NCBI RefSeq assembly: GCF_001511835.1
Contig: NZ_LN997848.1
Coordinates: 3,438,001-3,502,000 of the forward strand
DNA from: Magnetospirillum sp. XM-1
Lineage (GTDB): Bacteria > Pseudomonadota > Alphaproteobacteria > Rhodospirillales > Magnetospirillaceae
Reading direction: 5' to 3'
DNA: 64,000 nt
Part shown: one piece after another, positions 1 to 7,185 of the stretch
Layout of the letters: each line of letters opens with the position of its first letter
Position numbering within the stretch: the stretch's first letter is position 1
Position numbers and translations under genes: made by a program
The notes under the pieces: generated by a model
Database searches by the model: none
The model's input: the letters and a program-made list of their open reading frames with translations, nothing else
Told to the model about the DNA's origin: nothing

Positions 1-40
1 CTCCGATATGATCGCCAAGATCATGGAGCGCGCGCCCTAG
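1..40 (+). CDS. Response regulator, C-terminal end only (5' truncated by window edge)
   Basis: Frame 2 reads SDMIAKIMERAP and then TAG. This closely matches the last residues of the complete receiver protein at 1830-2204 (SDMIDKVMARST). The stop lies 21 nt before the next kinase gene, almost the same spacing as the downstream receiver/kinase pair, so it is most likely the tail of a CheY-like receiver. Nothing else of the gene is visible. Confidence 0.7.
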   Translation, partial: SDMIAKIMERAP

Positions 41-61
41 ACCGGCGCAGACGAGAAATCG

Positions 62-1204
62 ATGTCGGCAGCTTTTCCCGGTGGCAATCCTGGCGATCCC
101 GGTTATTGGGAAGTCATCTTCGACGTCATCCCTTTCCCGGTCTATGTGGCCGACAGCAAGACCTACGACATCATCTGCGCCAATCGCGCCATGATGCAGC
201 GGGTCGCCGTCAAGCCCGGCGACAAGTGCCATGCCGCCATCTACCAGCAGCCCGAGCCCTGCACCTTCTGCCGGATGCAGGAGCTGGAGGGGATCGCGGC
301 CTGCGGCACCAATTACCTGGAATTCGAGCTTTTCAACGACATCGACGACCGCTGGTACCAGCTGCGCGAGACCATGGTGGCGTGGTTCGACGGACGCCGC
401 GCCAAGTATTCCATCGCCGTGGACATCAGCGCGCTGAAGGAGGTTCAGAACGCCCTGGCCGAGGCCCACGCCGAACTGGCCCTGAAGAACCGCCGGCTGA
501 ACGGCGCCCTTTTGTCCGAGCAGGAGGTCACCCTCAACCAGCGCAATTTCCTCGCCATGGTCTCCCACGAATTCCGCATGCCCCTGTCCATCATCGGCGG
601 AGCGGCGCAGGTGCTCGAGCTTTATGCCGACGACAAGCCCGAGCCCAAGGAGGAGATCGCCAAGATCGACCGCGCCGTCCACCGCATGTCCGGCCTGATC
701 GACGTCTGCCTTGCCGACGAACGCTTCACCTCGGCCGTCGCGGCCTTGCAGCCGAGGCCGCTGGCCCTGGCCCCGCTGCTCGAGGACATCTTGCGGGAAA
801 AGGCCGAACTGGGCGGGCCGGAACGCCTTCGCCTGACCATCGGCGCCCCCGTTACGGTCGCCGCCGACCAGGCCCTGCTGCGGGTCGCGGTGTCCAATCT
901 GGTGGACAACGCCCTCAAATATTCACCACCGGGCAGCGGCCCCGTCCAGGTCGTCCTGGAATGCGACCCGGCCGAGGCCCGCATCATCGTCACCGACAAC
1001 GGCCCCGGCATTCCCGCCGACGAGGCCGAACGGATCTTCGAGAAGTTCTACCGCTCCCCCTCGGCCACCGGGACGCGGGGCGCCGGCCTCGGCCTCTACA
1101 TCGTCAAGCGGATCGCCGAAAGCCACGGCGGCCAGATCCGGGTCGAACCCGGCTCATCCGGAGGCTCGGCCTTCACCATCACGCTGCCCGTCGAAACGGC
1201 CTGA
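62..1204 (+). CDS. PAS-domain sensor histidine kinase
   Basis: This is a soluble histidine kinase of 380 residues with no membrane segment or signal peptide. Residues 1-125 form a PAS-like sensor with Cys56, Cys67 and Cys70 (pattern C-x10-C-x2-C). A short coiled linker follows at about 125-160. The dimerisation box holds the phospho-acceptor His169 (SHEFRMP), and the ATPase domain has the N box DNALKYSP, G1 DNGPGIP and G2 GAGLGLYIVKRI. The first 145 residues are nearly identical to those of the hybrid kinase at 2223-4142, so the two arose by duplication, but this copy lacks the receiver and Hpt domains. It sits 21 nt behind a receiver tail, its probable cognate regulator. The signal is unknown; the cysteines suggest a metal, cluster or redox ligand. 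Confidence 0.9.
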   Translation: MSAAFPGGNPGDPGYWEVIFDVIPFPVYVADSKTYDIICANRAMMQRVAVKPGDKCHAAIYQQPEPCTFCRMQELEGIAACGTNYLEFELFNDIDDRWYQLRETMVAWFDGRRAKYSIAVDISALKEVQNALAEAHAELALKNRRLNGALLSEQEVTLNQRNFLAMVSHEFRMPLSIIGGAAQVLELYADDKPEPKEEIAKIDRAVHRMSGLIDVCLADERFTSAVAALQPRPLALAPLLEDILREKAELGGPERLRLTIGAPVTVAADQALLRVAVSNLVDNALKYSPPGSGPVQVVLECDPAEARIIVTDNGPGIPADEAERIFEKFYRSPSATGTRGAGLGLYIVKRIAESHGGQIRVEPGSSGGSAFTITLPVETA

Positions 1205-1297
1205 TCACCCGCGCCGGGAAGGGATCGCGCGGGTTGCAAATTCATGGCAATATCGCCGCCCGCCCGTCACGCGGATCTATTCAAGGATTGGCAAGGA

Positions 1298-1819
1298 ATG
1301 ACCTTCAACAAAACCATCATCCCCCGCGTCATGGCGTCGATCCTAGGGCAGACCAGGGAGGTGCTGGCCGCCGAGGCGGTGATCGCCGTCGATGGGGCGG
1401 AAACCTTTGATTGCGACGTCACCAAGCTTCACCTGCACGACATGACGGTGATCGCCGGACTGGGCGGCCCCATCAGCCTGCTGATCGCCTTCAGCTTCGA
1501 GAACTCGCTGGTCGAGGCCCTGTACACCCGGGTCACCGCCGACATCGAAGTGCCGCCCGGCGAGGAGGATCTGTACCGGCGGGAAACGGCGGGGGAAATC
1601 GTCAATACCATCCTTGGTCTCTGTACCATCGACTTTCAGAACATCGAGGAGAGTATCGCGCTTTCTCCACCGGTGATCATCGAGGATGCGCGTTGCATTC
1701 ATCGACCAAAAAACGCAGTATTCGCCAACATGCGGATACGTACCGAAAGAGGTATCGTCAGCGTAAGTTTTGTCGGTCCGCGCGACCTGTTTGATGATCA
1801 CCTGAACTATCAATCCTAG
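1298..1819 (+). CDS. cheX: CheX-like chemotaxis phosphatase
   Basis: The 173-residue protein matches the CheC/CheX/FliY phosphatase class. The diagnostic E-x2-N active-site motif is present as Glu100-Ile-Val-Asn103 within GEIVNTILG. CheX proteins dephosphorylate CheY-like receivers in the cytoplasm. I chose ATG 1298 because purine-rich AAGGA-type sequence precedes it; an in-frame ATG at 1244 would add 18 residues unlike the family N-terminus. It lies 10 nt before the receiver gene at 1830, so that receiver and the flanking kinases are its likely partners. No cheA or cheW is in the window. Confidence 0.8.
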   Translation: MTFNKTIIPRVMASILGQTREVLAAEAVIAVDGAETFDCDVTKLHLHDMTVIAGLGGPISLLIAFSFENSLVEALYTRVTADIEVPPGEEDLYRRETAGEIVNTILGLCTIDFQNIEESIALSPPVIIEDARCIHRPKNAVFANMRIRTERGIVSVSFVGPRDLFDDHLNYQS

Positions 1820-1829
1820 GGCCGAACCG

Positions 1830-2204
1830 ATGTCAGCGCTTAAAGTCCTCATCGTCGACGATTCTCTTATCGCGGTTAAAAAGCTGACCCTGATGCTTGA
1901 AGGAATGGGCCATCAGGTGGTGGGAACCGCGGGAACCGGCGCCAAGGCCGTGGACGCCTATCGCGCAAGCAATCCCGATCTGGTCACCATGGACATCACC
2001 ATGCCCGACATGAACGGGGTCGAGGCCACCGCCAGGATCATCGGCGAGTTTCCCGCCGCCCGCATCATCATGGTCACCTCGCACGGCCAGGAGCGGATGG
2101 TCATCGATTCGCTGGACGCCGGGGCGAAGGGCTACGTGCTCAAACCCGTTCGCACCGAGAAGCTCTCGGACATGATCGACAAGGTCATGGCCCGCTCCAC
2201 CTGA
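1830..2204 (+). CDS. CheY-like single-domain response regulator
   Basis: This 124-residue stand-alone receiver has the acidic pair Asp10-Asp11, the phospho-acceptor Asp55 (VTMDITMPD), the conserved Thr83 and Lys105 (LKPV). There is no output domain. It is followed after 18 nt by the hybrid kinase and preceded by cheX, so a phosphorelay with CheX as the off-switch is the simplest reading. It resembles CheY-type regulators that act on motor or effector proteins, but the target cannot be deduced. Confidence 0.92.
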   Translation: MSALKVLIVDDSLIAVKKLTLMLEGMGHQVVGTAGTGAKAVDAYRASNPDLVTMDITMPDMNGVEATARIIGEFPAARIIMVTSHGQERMVIDSLDAGAKGYVLKPVRTEKLSDMIDKVMARST

Positions 2205-2222
2205 TCCGGGACGGCCACAGGC

Positions 2223-4142
2223 ATGACATCCCCCTTCCCAGGCCTCAATCCCGGCGATCCCGGCTACTGGGAAGTGATCTTCGACGTCATTCCGTTTCCG
2301 GTCTACGTGGCCGACGCGGCAACCCATGACATCATCTGCACCAACCGCGCCATGCGCCAGAAGGTGGGCGTGGTGCAGGGGCGCAAGTGCTACGAGGCCA
2401 TCTACCAGCAAACCCATCCCTGCCGCTTCTGCAAGATGCCGGAGATGATGGCCCAGGGTGTCGAGACCTCGCTGGAATTCGAGCATTTCAACGACCGCGA
2501 CGACCGTTGGTACCAGCTGCGGGAAAGCATGCTCACCTGGTTCGACGGCCGCCGGGCCAAGCATTCCATCGCGGTGGACATCAGCGCTCTCAAGGGCTTT
2601 CAGAACGCCCTGGCCGAGGCCCATGCCGAACTGGCCCTGAAGAACCGCGATCTGGAGAAGGCGGTCACCCAGGCCCGCGACGCCGAACGCGCCAAGAGCG
2701 AGTTCCTGGCGGTGATGAGCCACGAGATCCGCACGCCCATGAACAGCATCCTGGGCATGGTCCATCTGCTGATGGACCGTCCCCTGGCCGCCGAGGACCG
2801 CGAGAAGCTGGCGGTGGTGCATGATTCCGGCGCCGCCCTGCTGGGCATCATCAACGACATCCTGGATTTCTCGCGCCTGGAGGCCGATGGCGTCCAGTTC
2901 GAGAACGCGCCCTTCAACCTGGGCGCCACCGTCCAGGGCGTCGTGTCGCTGCTGCACGGCCGCGCCTCGGAAAAGGGTCTCAGCCTGTCCCTGGACGCCC
3001 CCTCGCCCCTGCCCGGCTGGGTGAGCGGCGATGGCGCCCGCCTGCGCCAGGTGCTGATCAACCTGATCGGCAATGCCGTCAAGTTCACCGCCCAGGGCGG
3101 CATCGTGCTCCGCCTCGCCCGCGTGGCCGAAGCAAACGGCTACGAATTCTCGGTGATCGACACCGGAATCGGGCTGGATGCCGACCAGGCTGCCTCGCTG
3201 TTCCAGCCCTTCCATCAGGCCGACGCCTCCATCAGCCGGCGGTTCGGCGGCTCGGGCCTGGGGCTGGCCATCTGCAAGAAGCTGGTCGAGGCCCAGGGCG
3301 GAACGATCGGCGTCGACAGCGCCAAGGGCCTGGGCAGCCGCTTCTGGGTCCACCTCGACTATCCCCCGGCCGCCGCTCCGACCGCCGAAACGGTGCGACA
3401 CGACGCCCCGGCCCTTCGCCCGCTTTCGATCCTGCTGGCCGAGGACAACGCCTTCAACCAGAAGGTGGCCGCCGGCCTGCTCAGCCGCGAGGGACACCAT
3501 GTCACCGTGGCCTGCAATGGCCTGGAGGCCCTCGACAAACTGCGCCAGGAGAATTTCGACCTGATCCTGATGGACATGCAGATGCCCGAAATGGACGGTC
3601 CCGAAGCGACCCGGCGCATCCGCGCCATGCCCGGACCGGTGGCCGACATGCCCATCATCGCGCTGACCGCCAACGCCATGATCGAGGATGTCGCCCGCTG
3701 CCGGGCGGCCGGCATGGACGCCCATGTGGCCAAGCCCATCGATCCGCAGCTGCTGCGCTCGACCATCGCCGAGGTGCTGATCCGCCAGTCGCCCGCGTCC
3801 GGCAAAGGCCGTGGCGAAGGCGGCTACTCGCTGGCCCGCATGGCCGAGCAGCTGGGAACCGAGAATGCCGCCATCCTGGCCCGGACCTTCATGGACAGCG
3901 GCGAGGAGGTCTGCTCCCGGCTGGAAGCCGCCGACGGCGATCCCAGGCTTGTCGGTGCGGCCCTCCACGAATTGAAGGGGCTGGCCGCCTATTCGGGTAC
4001 CCCCTGGCTGGAGAATCTGGCCGTCGCTATCGGCAAGGCCCTGCAGGACGGGAACGCCGAGGAGGTCTCGCGGATGATCGGCCGCCTGCGCCGGCAATGG
4101 GACGAGACCAAGGCGGAACTGACCCGGCACTTCGACCTGTAG
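2223..4142 (+). CDS. Hybrid histidine kinase: PAS - HisKA - HATPase - REC - Hpt
   Basis: The 639-residue cytoplasmic phosphorelay protein has these parts in order: PAS-like sensor (1-125) with Cys56, Cys67 and Cys70; HisKA with His167 ([10 protein letters not shown]); HATPase (N box [10 protein letters not shown] near 280, G1 DTGIG near 313, G2 [12 protein letters not shown] near 342); receiver (about 400-520) with Asp451 and Lys504; and a C-terminal Hpt domain with the H-x2-KG motif at His582. All relay residues are present, so His167-Asp451-His582 transfer to the separate receiver at 1830-2204 is plausible. The N-terminal sensor is a close paralogue of the kinase at 62-1204. Confidence 0.93.
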   Translation: MTSPFPGLNPGDPGYWEVIFDVIPFPVYVADAATHDIICTNRAMRQKVGVVQGRKCYEAIYQQTHPCRFCKMPEMMAQGVETSLEFEHFNDRDDRWYQLRESMLTWFDGRRAKHSIAVDISALKGFQNALAEAHAELALKNRDLEKAVTQARDAERAKSEFLAVMSHEIRTPMNSILGMVHLLMDRPLAAEDREKLAVVHDSGAALLGIINDILDFSRLEADGVQFENAPFNLGATVQGVVSLLHGRASEKGLSLSLDAPSPLPGWVSGDGARLRQVLINLIGNAVKFTAQGGIVLRLARVAEANGYEFSVIDTGIGLDADQAASLFQPFHQADASISRRFGGSGLGLAICKKLVEAQGGTIGVDSAKGLGSRFWVHLDYPPAAAPTAETVRHDAPALRPLSILLAEDNAFNQKVAAGLLSREGHHVTVACNGLEALDKLRQENFDLILMDMQMPEMDGPEATRRIRAMPGPVADMPIIALTANAMIEDVARCRAAGMDAHVAKPIDPQLLRSTIAEVLIRQSPASGKGRGEGGYSLARMAEQLGTENAAILARTFMDSGEEVCSRLEAADGDPRLVGAALHELKGLAAYSGTPWLENLAVAIGKALQDGNAEEVSRMIGRLRRQWDETKAELTRHFDL

Positions 4143-4212
4143 CCGGATCTAAGATCCGCCGCCTGCGCCCCCCATATAGCGATAATTCCCATTGATCGAG
4201 ACCGCCCCCATC

Positions 4213-4623
4213 ATGAGCCACTGCCTGGTCATCGACGATTCCAAGCTGATCCGCACCATCCATTGCAGCATGCTGACCCAGCTCGGCCTGACGGTGAGCG
4301 AAGCAGAGAACGGCGAAGAGGCCCTGAGCAACTGCACCGCCCGGATGCCGGACCTTGTCCTGGTGGACTGGAACATGCCGGTGATGGACGGCTTCACCTT
4401 CCTCAAGGCCCTACGGGCCATGCCGGCGGGAAAGACGCCGAAGGTGGTGCTGTGTACCATCGAGAGCGACCTGGAGCACATCTCCCAGGCCCTGGCCGAA
4501 GGGGCGGACGAATACATCATGAAGCCCTTCGACGTGGAGATTTTGGCGACCAAGCTGATGGCCGCCGGCATCGCCCTGTCGCCGCGCGCCCGGCGTCCCG
4601 ACCCCCTGGCCGACGGCCGATGA
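4213..4623 (+). CDS. CheY-like response regulator
   Basis: The 136-residue receiver has Asp8-Asp9, the phospho-acceptor Asp52 (LVDWNMPVMDG) and the Lys of YIMKPF. A short Arg/Pro-rich tail follows instead of an output domain. ATG 4213 is preferred over the in-frame TTG at 4192, because the receiver fold begins right after it (SHCLVIDDS). Its stop overlaps the cobK start (ATGA at 4620-4623), so the two are probably translationally coupled although their functions look unrelated. Confidence 0.9.
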   Translation: MSHCLVIDDSKLIRTIHCSMLTQLGLTVSEAENGEEALSNCTARMPDLVLVDWNMPVMDGFTFLKALRAMPAGKTPKVVLCTIESDLEHISQALAEGADEYIMKPFDVEILATKLMAAGIALSPRARRPDPLADGR

Positions 4624-5369
4624 CGGCCAGCCTGCTGATCCTGGGCGGCACCGCCGAGGCGGCCGACCTGGCCCGCGTCCTGGCCGGGACCCGGGGATTG
4701 CGGGTCGTCTCCTCGCTGGCCGGGCGCACCGCCACACCACGCCTCCCCCCTGGAGAATGCCGCGTCGGCGGCTTTGGCGGCGAAAGCGGACTGGCCGATT
4801 ATCTGCGCCGCGAAGCCGTCACCATGGTGGTCGACGCCACCCATCCCTTCGCCGACCGCATGGGCTGGAACGCCGCCCGCGCCTGCGCCGGCCTGGGCCT
4901 GCCGCTGCTGCGCCTGCAACGCCCCGCCTGGGTGGCGGGGCCCAAGGATCGCTGGACCGAGGTGGAAAGCTGGGACGAGGCGATCCCGATCCTGCGCCGC
5001 ATGTCCAGGCGGGTCTTCCTGGCGGTGGGGCGTCAGGAACTGGACGCCTTCGCCGGGCTGGACGATCGGTGGTTCCTGCTGCGCTTCGCCGAGGAGGCCG
5101 CGCCCAATCCGGCGCCGGCCCGCTTCGCCCTGGTCGCCGATCGCGGTCCTTTCACCCCGGAAGGCGAGCGGGATTTGCTGCTGGCCCACGACATCGGCGC
5201 CATCGTCTGCCGCAACAGCGGCGGAACCGCCGCCCACGCCAAGCTGGCCGCCGCCGCCCAATTGAACCTGCCGGTGATCATGCGCCGCCGCCCCCCCCGC
5301 CCCGAAGGCCTGAGCGTCGGATCGGCCGAAGAGGCCGCCCGCTGGGTCGAAACGCTACTCCTTGCCTGA
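4620..5369 (+). CDS. cobK: Precorrin-6A/cobalt-precorrin-6A reductase
   Basis: CobK/CbiJ reduces the (cobalt-)precorrin-6A macrocycle with NADPH in corrin-ring synthesis. The 249-residue length is typical. The N-terminal LILGGTAEAADLA nucleotide-binding loop, the VDATHPFA motif and the C-terminal NSGG segment are family hallmarks. The start ATG at 4620 overlaps the stop of the preceding receiver. The 3' end overlaps cbiD by 15 nt in convergent orientation. Other cob/cbi genes are not in the window. Confidence 0.9.
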   Translation: MTASLLILGGTAEAADLARVLAGTRGLRVVSSLAGRTATPRLPPGECRVGGFGGESGLADYLRREAVTMVVDATHPFADRMGWNAARACAGLGLPLLRLQRPAWVAGPKDRWTEVESWDEAIPILRRMSRRVFLAVGRQELDAFAGLDDRWFLLRFAEEAAPNPAPARFALVADRGPFTPEGERDLLLAHDIGAIVCRNSGGTAAHAKLAAAAQLNLPVIMRRRPPRPEGLSVGSAEEAARWVETLLLA

Positions 5370-6452
5370 GCGGCTACTGTCGCCGATCACCTTGCCCTGG
5401 CGGTCCACCACCAGCACGTCCAGGCCGACCTCTCCATTGTCGAGCACCGCCCGCGCCGCCGCTTCGGCCTGCCGGGCGATGGACTGGCCGAGCGGCAGGG
5501 CGCCCGCCAGTTCCAGAACCTGCAGCGCGGTATTGGCGCGGGCGGCGGCGGCGGCCAGCGCCTCGTCCGCCCCCAATTGCCTCAACTGCCCGGCCAGCCA
5601 GTCCATGTCCACCTGCGAGCGGCTGGAATGCAGGTCCATCTCCCCCTTGGCCAGCTTGCACATCTTGGCGAAGCCGCCGGCGATGGTGACGCGGGGCATG
5701 GGATGGCGGCGCAGGTATTTCAGCATACCGCCGGCGAAATCGCCCATGTCGATGATCGCCTCCTCGCCCAGGCCGCGCGCCCGGCGCACCGCCTTTTCCG
5801 AAGTGGAGCCGACGCAGCCCGCCACGTGGGTGACGCCGCAGGCCCGCGCCACGTCGATGCCGCGCTGGATGGAGTGTATCCAGGCGGAACAGGAATAGGG
5901 AACCACCACGCCGGTGGTCCCCAGGATGGAGATGCCGCCCAGGATGCCCAGGCGGGGATTCCAGGTGCGTAGCGCCAGATCCTCGCCGCCGGGAACCGCG
6001 ATCTCCACCTCGAAATCGCAGGCCACGCCGTGGCTGTCGGCCAGGGCGGCCAGCGCCTCGCCCATCAGCCGGCGGGGCACCGGGTTGATGGCCGGCTCTC
6101 CCACCTCCAGGGGCAGGCCCGGTTTGGTGACAATCCCCACCCCCGGCCCGGCCCGGAACACCAATCCCGTGCCGGCCCGCCCATGCCGCAAGGTGGCGAT
6201 GATCATGGCCCCATGGGTGACGTCGGGATCGTCGCCGGCATCCTTGACCACTCCGGCCCGCGCCCAGCCGGGGCCGGTCTCGGCCAGGGCCAGGGGGAAA
6301 GCGGGCTTCTGGCCGCCGGGCAGCGCGATCTCCACCGGATCGGGAAAGCCGTCCCCCAGCAAGGCCGAGCAGGCGGCCTTGGCCGCCGCCGTGGCGCACG
6401 CCCCGGTGGTCCAGCCCGGCCGCAAAACCTTTCCCTTGTCGTCCTCGGCCAT
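5355..6452 (-). CDS. cbiD: Cobalt-precorrin-5B C1-methyltransferase
   Basis: CbiD methylates C1 during ring contraction in the cobalt-early (anaerobic) cobalamin route. The 365-residue protein opens with the family signature RPGWTTGACATAAAKAA and contains the glycine-rich ILGTTGVV and HVAGCVGSTS segments. I placed the start at 6452 (MAEDDKGKV) because family proteins begin close to this signature; an upstream in-frame ATG at 6473 lies in the loop of a hairpin. CbiD rather than an oxygen-dependent ring-contraction enzyme suits a microaerobe. It is convergent with cobK. Confidence 0.9.
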   Translation of the reverse strand: MAEDDKGKVLRPGWTTGACATAAAKAACSALLGDGFPDPVEIALPGGQKPAFPLALAETGPGWARAGVVKDAGDDPDVTHGAMIIATLRHGRAGTGLVFRAGPGVGIVTKPGLPLEVGEPAINPVPRRLMGEALAALADSHGVACDFEVEIAVPGGEDLALRTWNPRLGILGGISILGTTGVVVPYSCSAWIHSIQRGIDVARACGVTHVAGCVGSTSEKAVRRARGLGEEAIIDMGDFAGGMLKYLRRHPMPRVTIAGGFAKMCKLAKGEMDLHSSRSQVDMDWLAGQLRQLGADEALAAAAARANTALQVLELAGALPLGQSIARQAEAAARAVLDNGEVGLDVLVVDRQGKVIGDSSRSGKE

Positions 6453-6461
6453 CACTGTCCG

Positions 6462-6483
6462 CCAGCCAATCATCCTTGGCTGG
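6462..6483 (-). other. Short hairpin over the alternative cbiD start
   Basis: An 8-bp perfect inverted repeat (CCAGCCAA / TTGGCTGG) with a 6-nt loop lies between the receiver gene ending at 6527 and cbiD. The loop contains the alternative ATG at 6473. No T-run follows, so it is not a classical terminator. It could limit read-through or translation into cbiD, or it may be chance. Confidence 0.4.
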
Positions 6484-6526
6484 TCTTATACCAGATTGTG
6501 CGGATCGAAATCGCCGAAGGAAGCGG

Positions 6527-6985
6527 TCAGGCGGCGCCGTTGAGGCTGGGCTTGCGCACCACGCCGAACCAGTAATCCTGAATCCCGTGGATGGCGCTGA
6601 ACAGCTGTTCGATGTCCACCGGCTTGGTGACGAAGCCGGACGCCCCCAGATCATAGGCCTGCAACACGTCGCGCTCCACGTCCGAAGTGGTCAGAACCAC
6701 CACGGGAATGCGCGACAGATGGTCGGTGGACTGCATGGCGGCCAGAACCTCGCGGCCGGTCATGCGGGGCATGTTGAGATCAAGCAGCACCAGGTCGGGC
6801 GTCACCGCCGCGCTGTAGGCCGGCGCTTCCTTGCGCATGAAGGCCATGGCCTCGACACCGTCCTGGGCGACATGGGTGCGACAGATGAAGCGGCCCTCGA
6901 CGATGGCAGAGCGGATCAGCTCCACATCGCCTGGCTCGTCATCGACGATCAGAACCTCGAAAGGTGCGACCTGATTTTGCTGCAT
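6527..6985 (-). CDS. Rcp1-type response regulator
   Basis: This 152-residue receiver is of the class that pairs with phytochrome-like kinases. It has VDDEPGD near the N-terminus, the phospho-acceptor Asp in LLDLNMPRMTG, TTSD and the Lys of VTKPVD, then the IQDYWFGVV helix typical of Rcp1 relatives. It follows the sensor kinase at 7186-9771 on the same strand, and kinases with an SHDLRQPLR box are usual partners. ATG 6985 has a GGGGCC-type upstream sequence; an alternative ATG at 7006 has no recognisable ribosome site. A terminator separates it from the kinase, so it may have its own promoter. Confidence 0.88.
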   Translation of the reverse strand: MQQNQVAPFEVLIVDDEPGDVELIRSAIVEGRFICRTHVAQDGVEAMAFMRKEAPAYSAAVTPDLVLLDLNMPRMTGREVLAAMQSTDHLSRIPVVVLTTSDVERDVLQAYDLGASGFVTKPVDIEQLFSAIHGIQDYWFGVVRKPSLNGAA

Positions 6986-7047
6986 ATGCCGGCCCCATTC
7001 CTGCATTAATCAAAACCCGACGCCCACACAACCATTCATGGCGACAC

Positions 7048-7079
7048 AAAAAAACGCCGCCCTAACGGGATGCGGCGTT
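7048..7079 (-). terminator. Rho-independent terminator of the sensor kinase gene
   Basis: Read leftward, the stem AACGCCGC/GCGGCGTT (8 bp, 11-nt loop) is followed by a run of seven T (A-run 7048-7054 on the + strand). It lies 107 nt after the kinase stop and before the receiver gene. Confidence 0.8.
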
Positions 7080-7185
7080 CAGGAGTAAGCCTATCTCCGA
7101 CGCGGGCAGATTGCAACCATGCCTTGAAGACGAATTGTTGCAAGCAAACATGTCACCCTGTATCGGATAATGAACTCAACACGGG

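Noticed and set aside
1833..4130. Long antisense ORF (about 765 codons) opposite the receiver and hybrid kinase
   Set aside because: It mirrors a GC-rich coding strand, has Gly/His/Gln-rich composition and no domain; the + strand genes have all expected motifs.
6452..6526. Cobalamin riboswitch before cbiD
   Set aside because: Only about 75 nt separate the genes, and no B12-box-like element is seen; a riboswitch needs roughly 200 nt.
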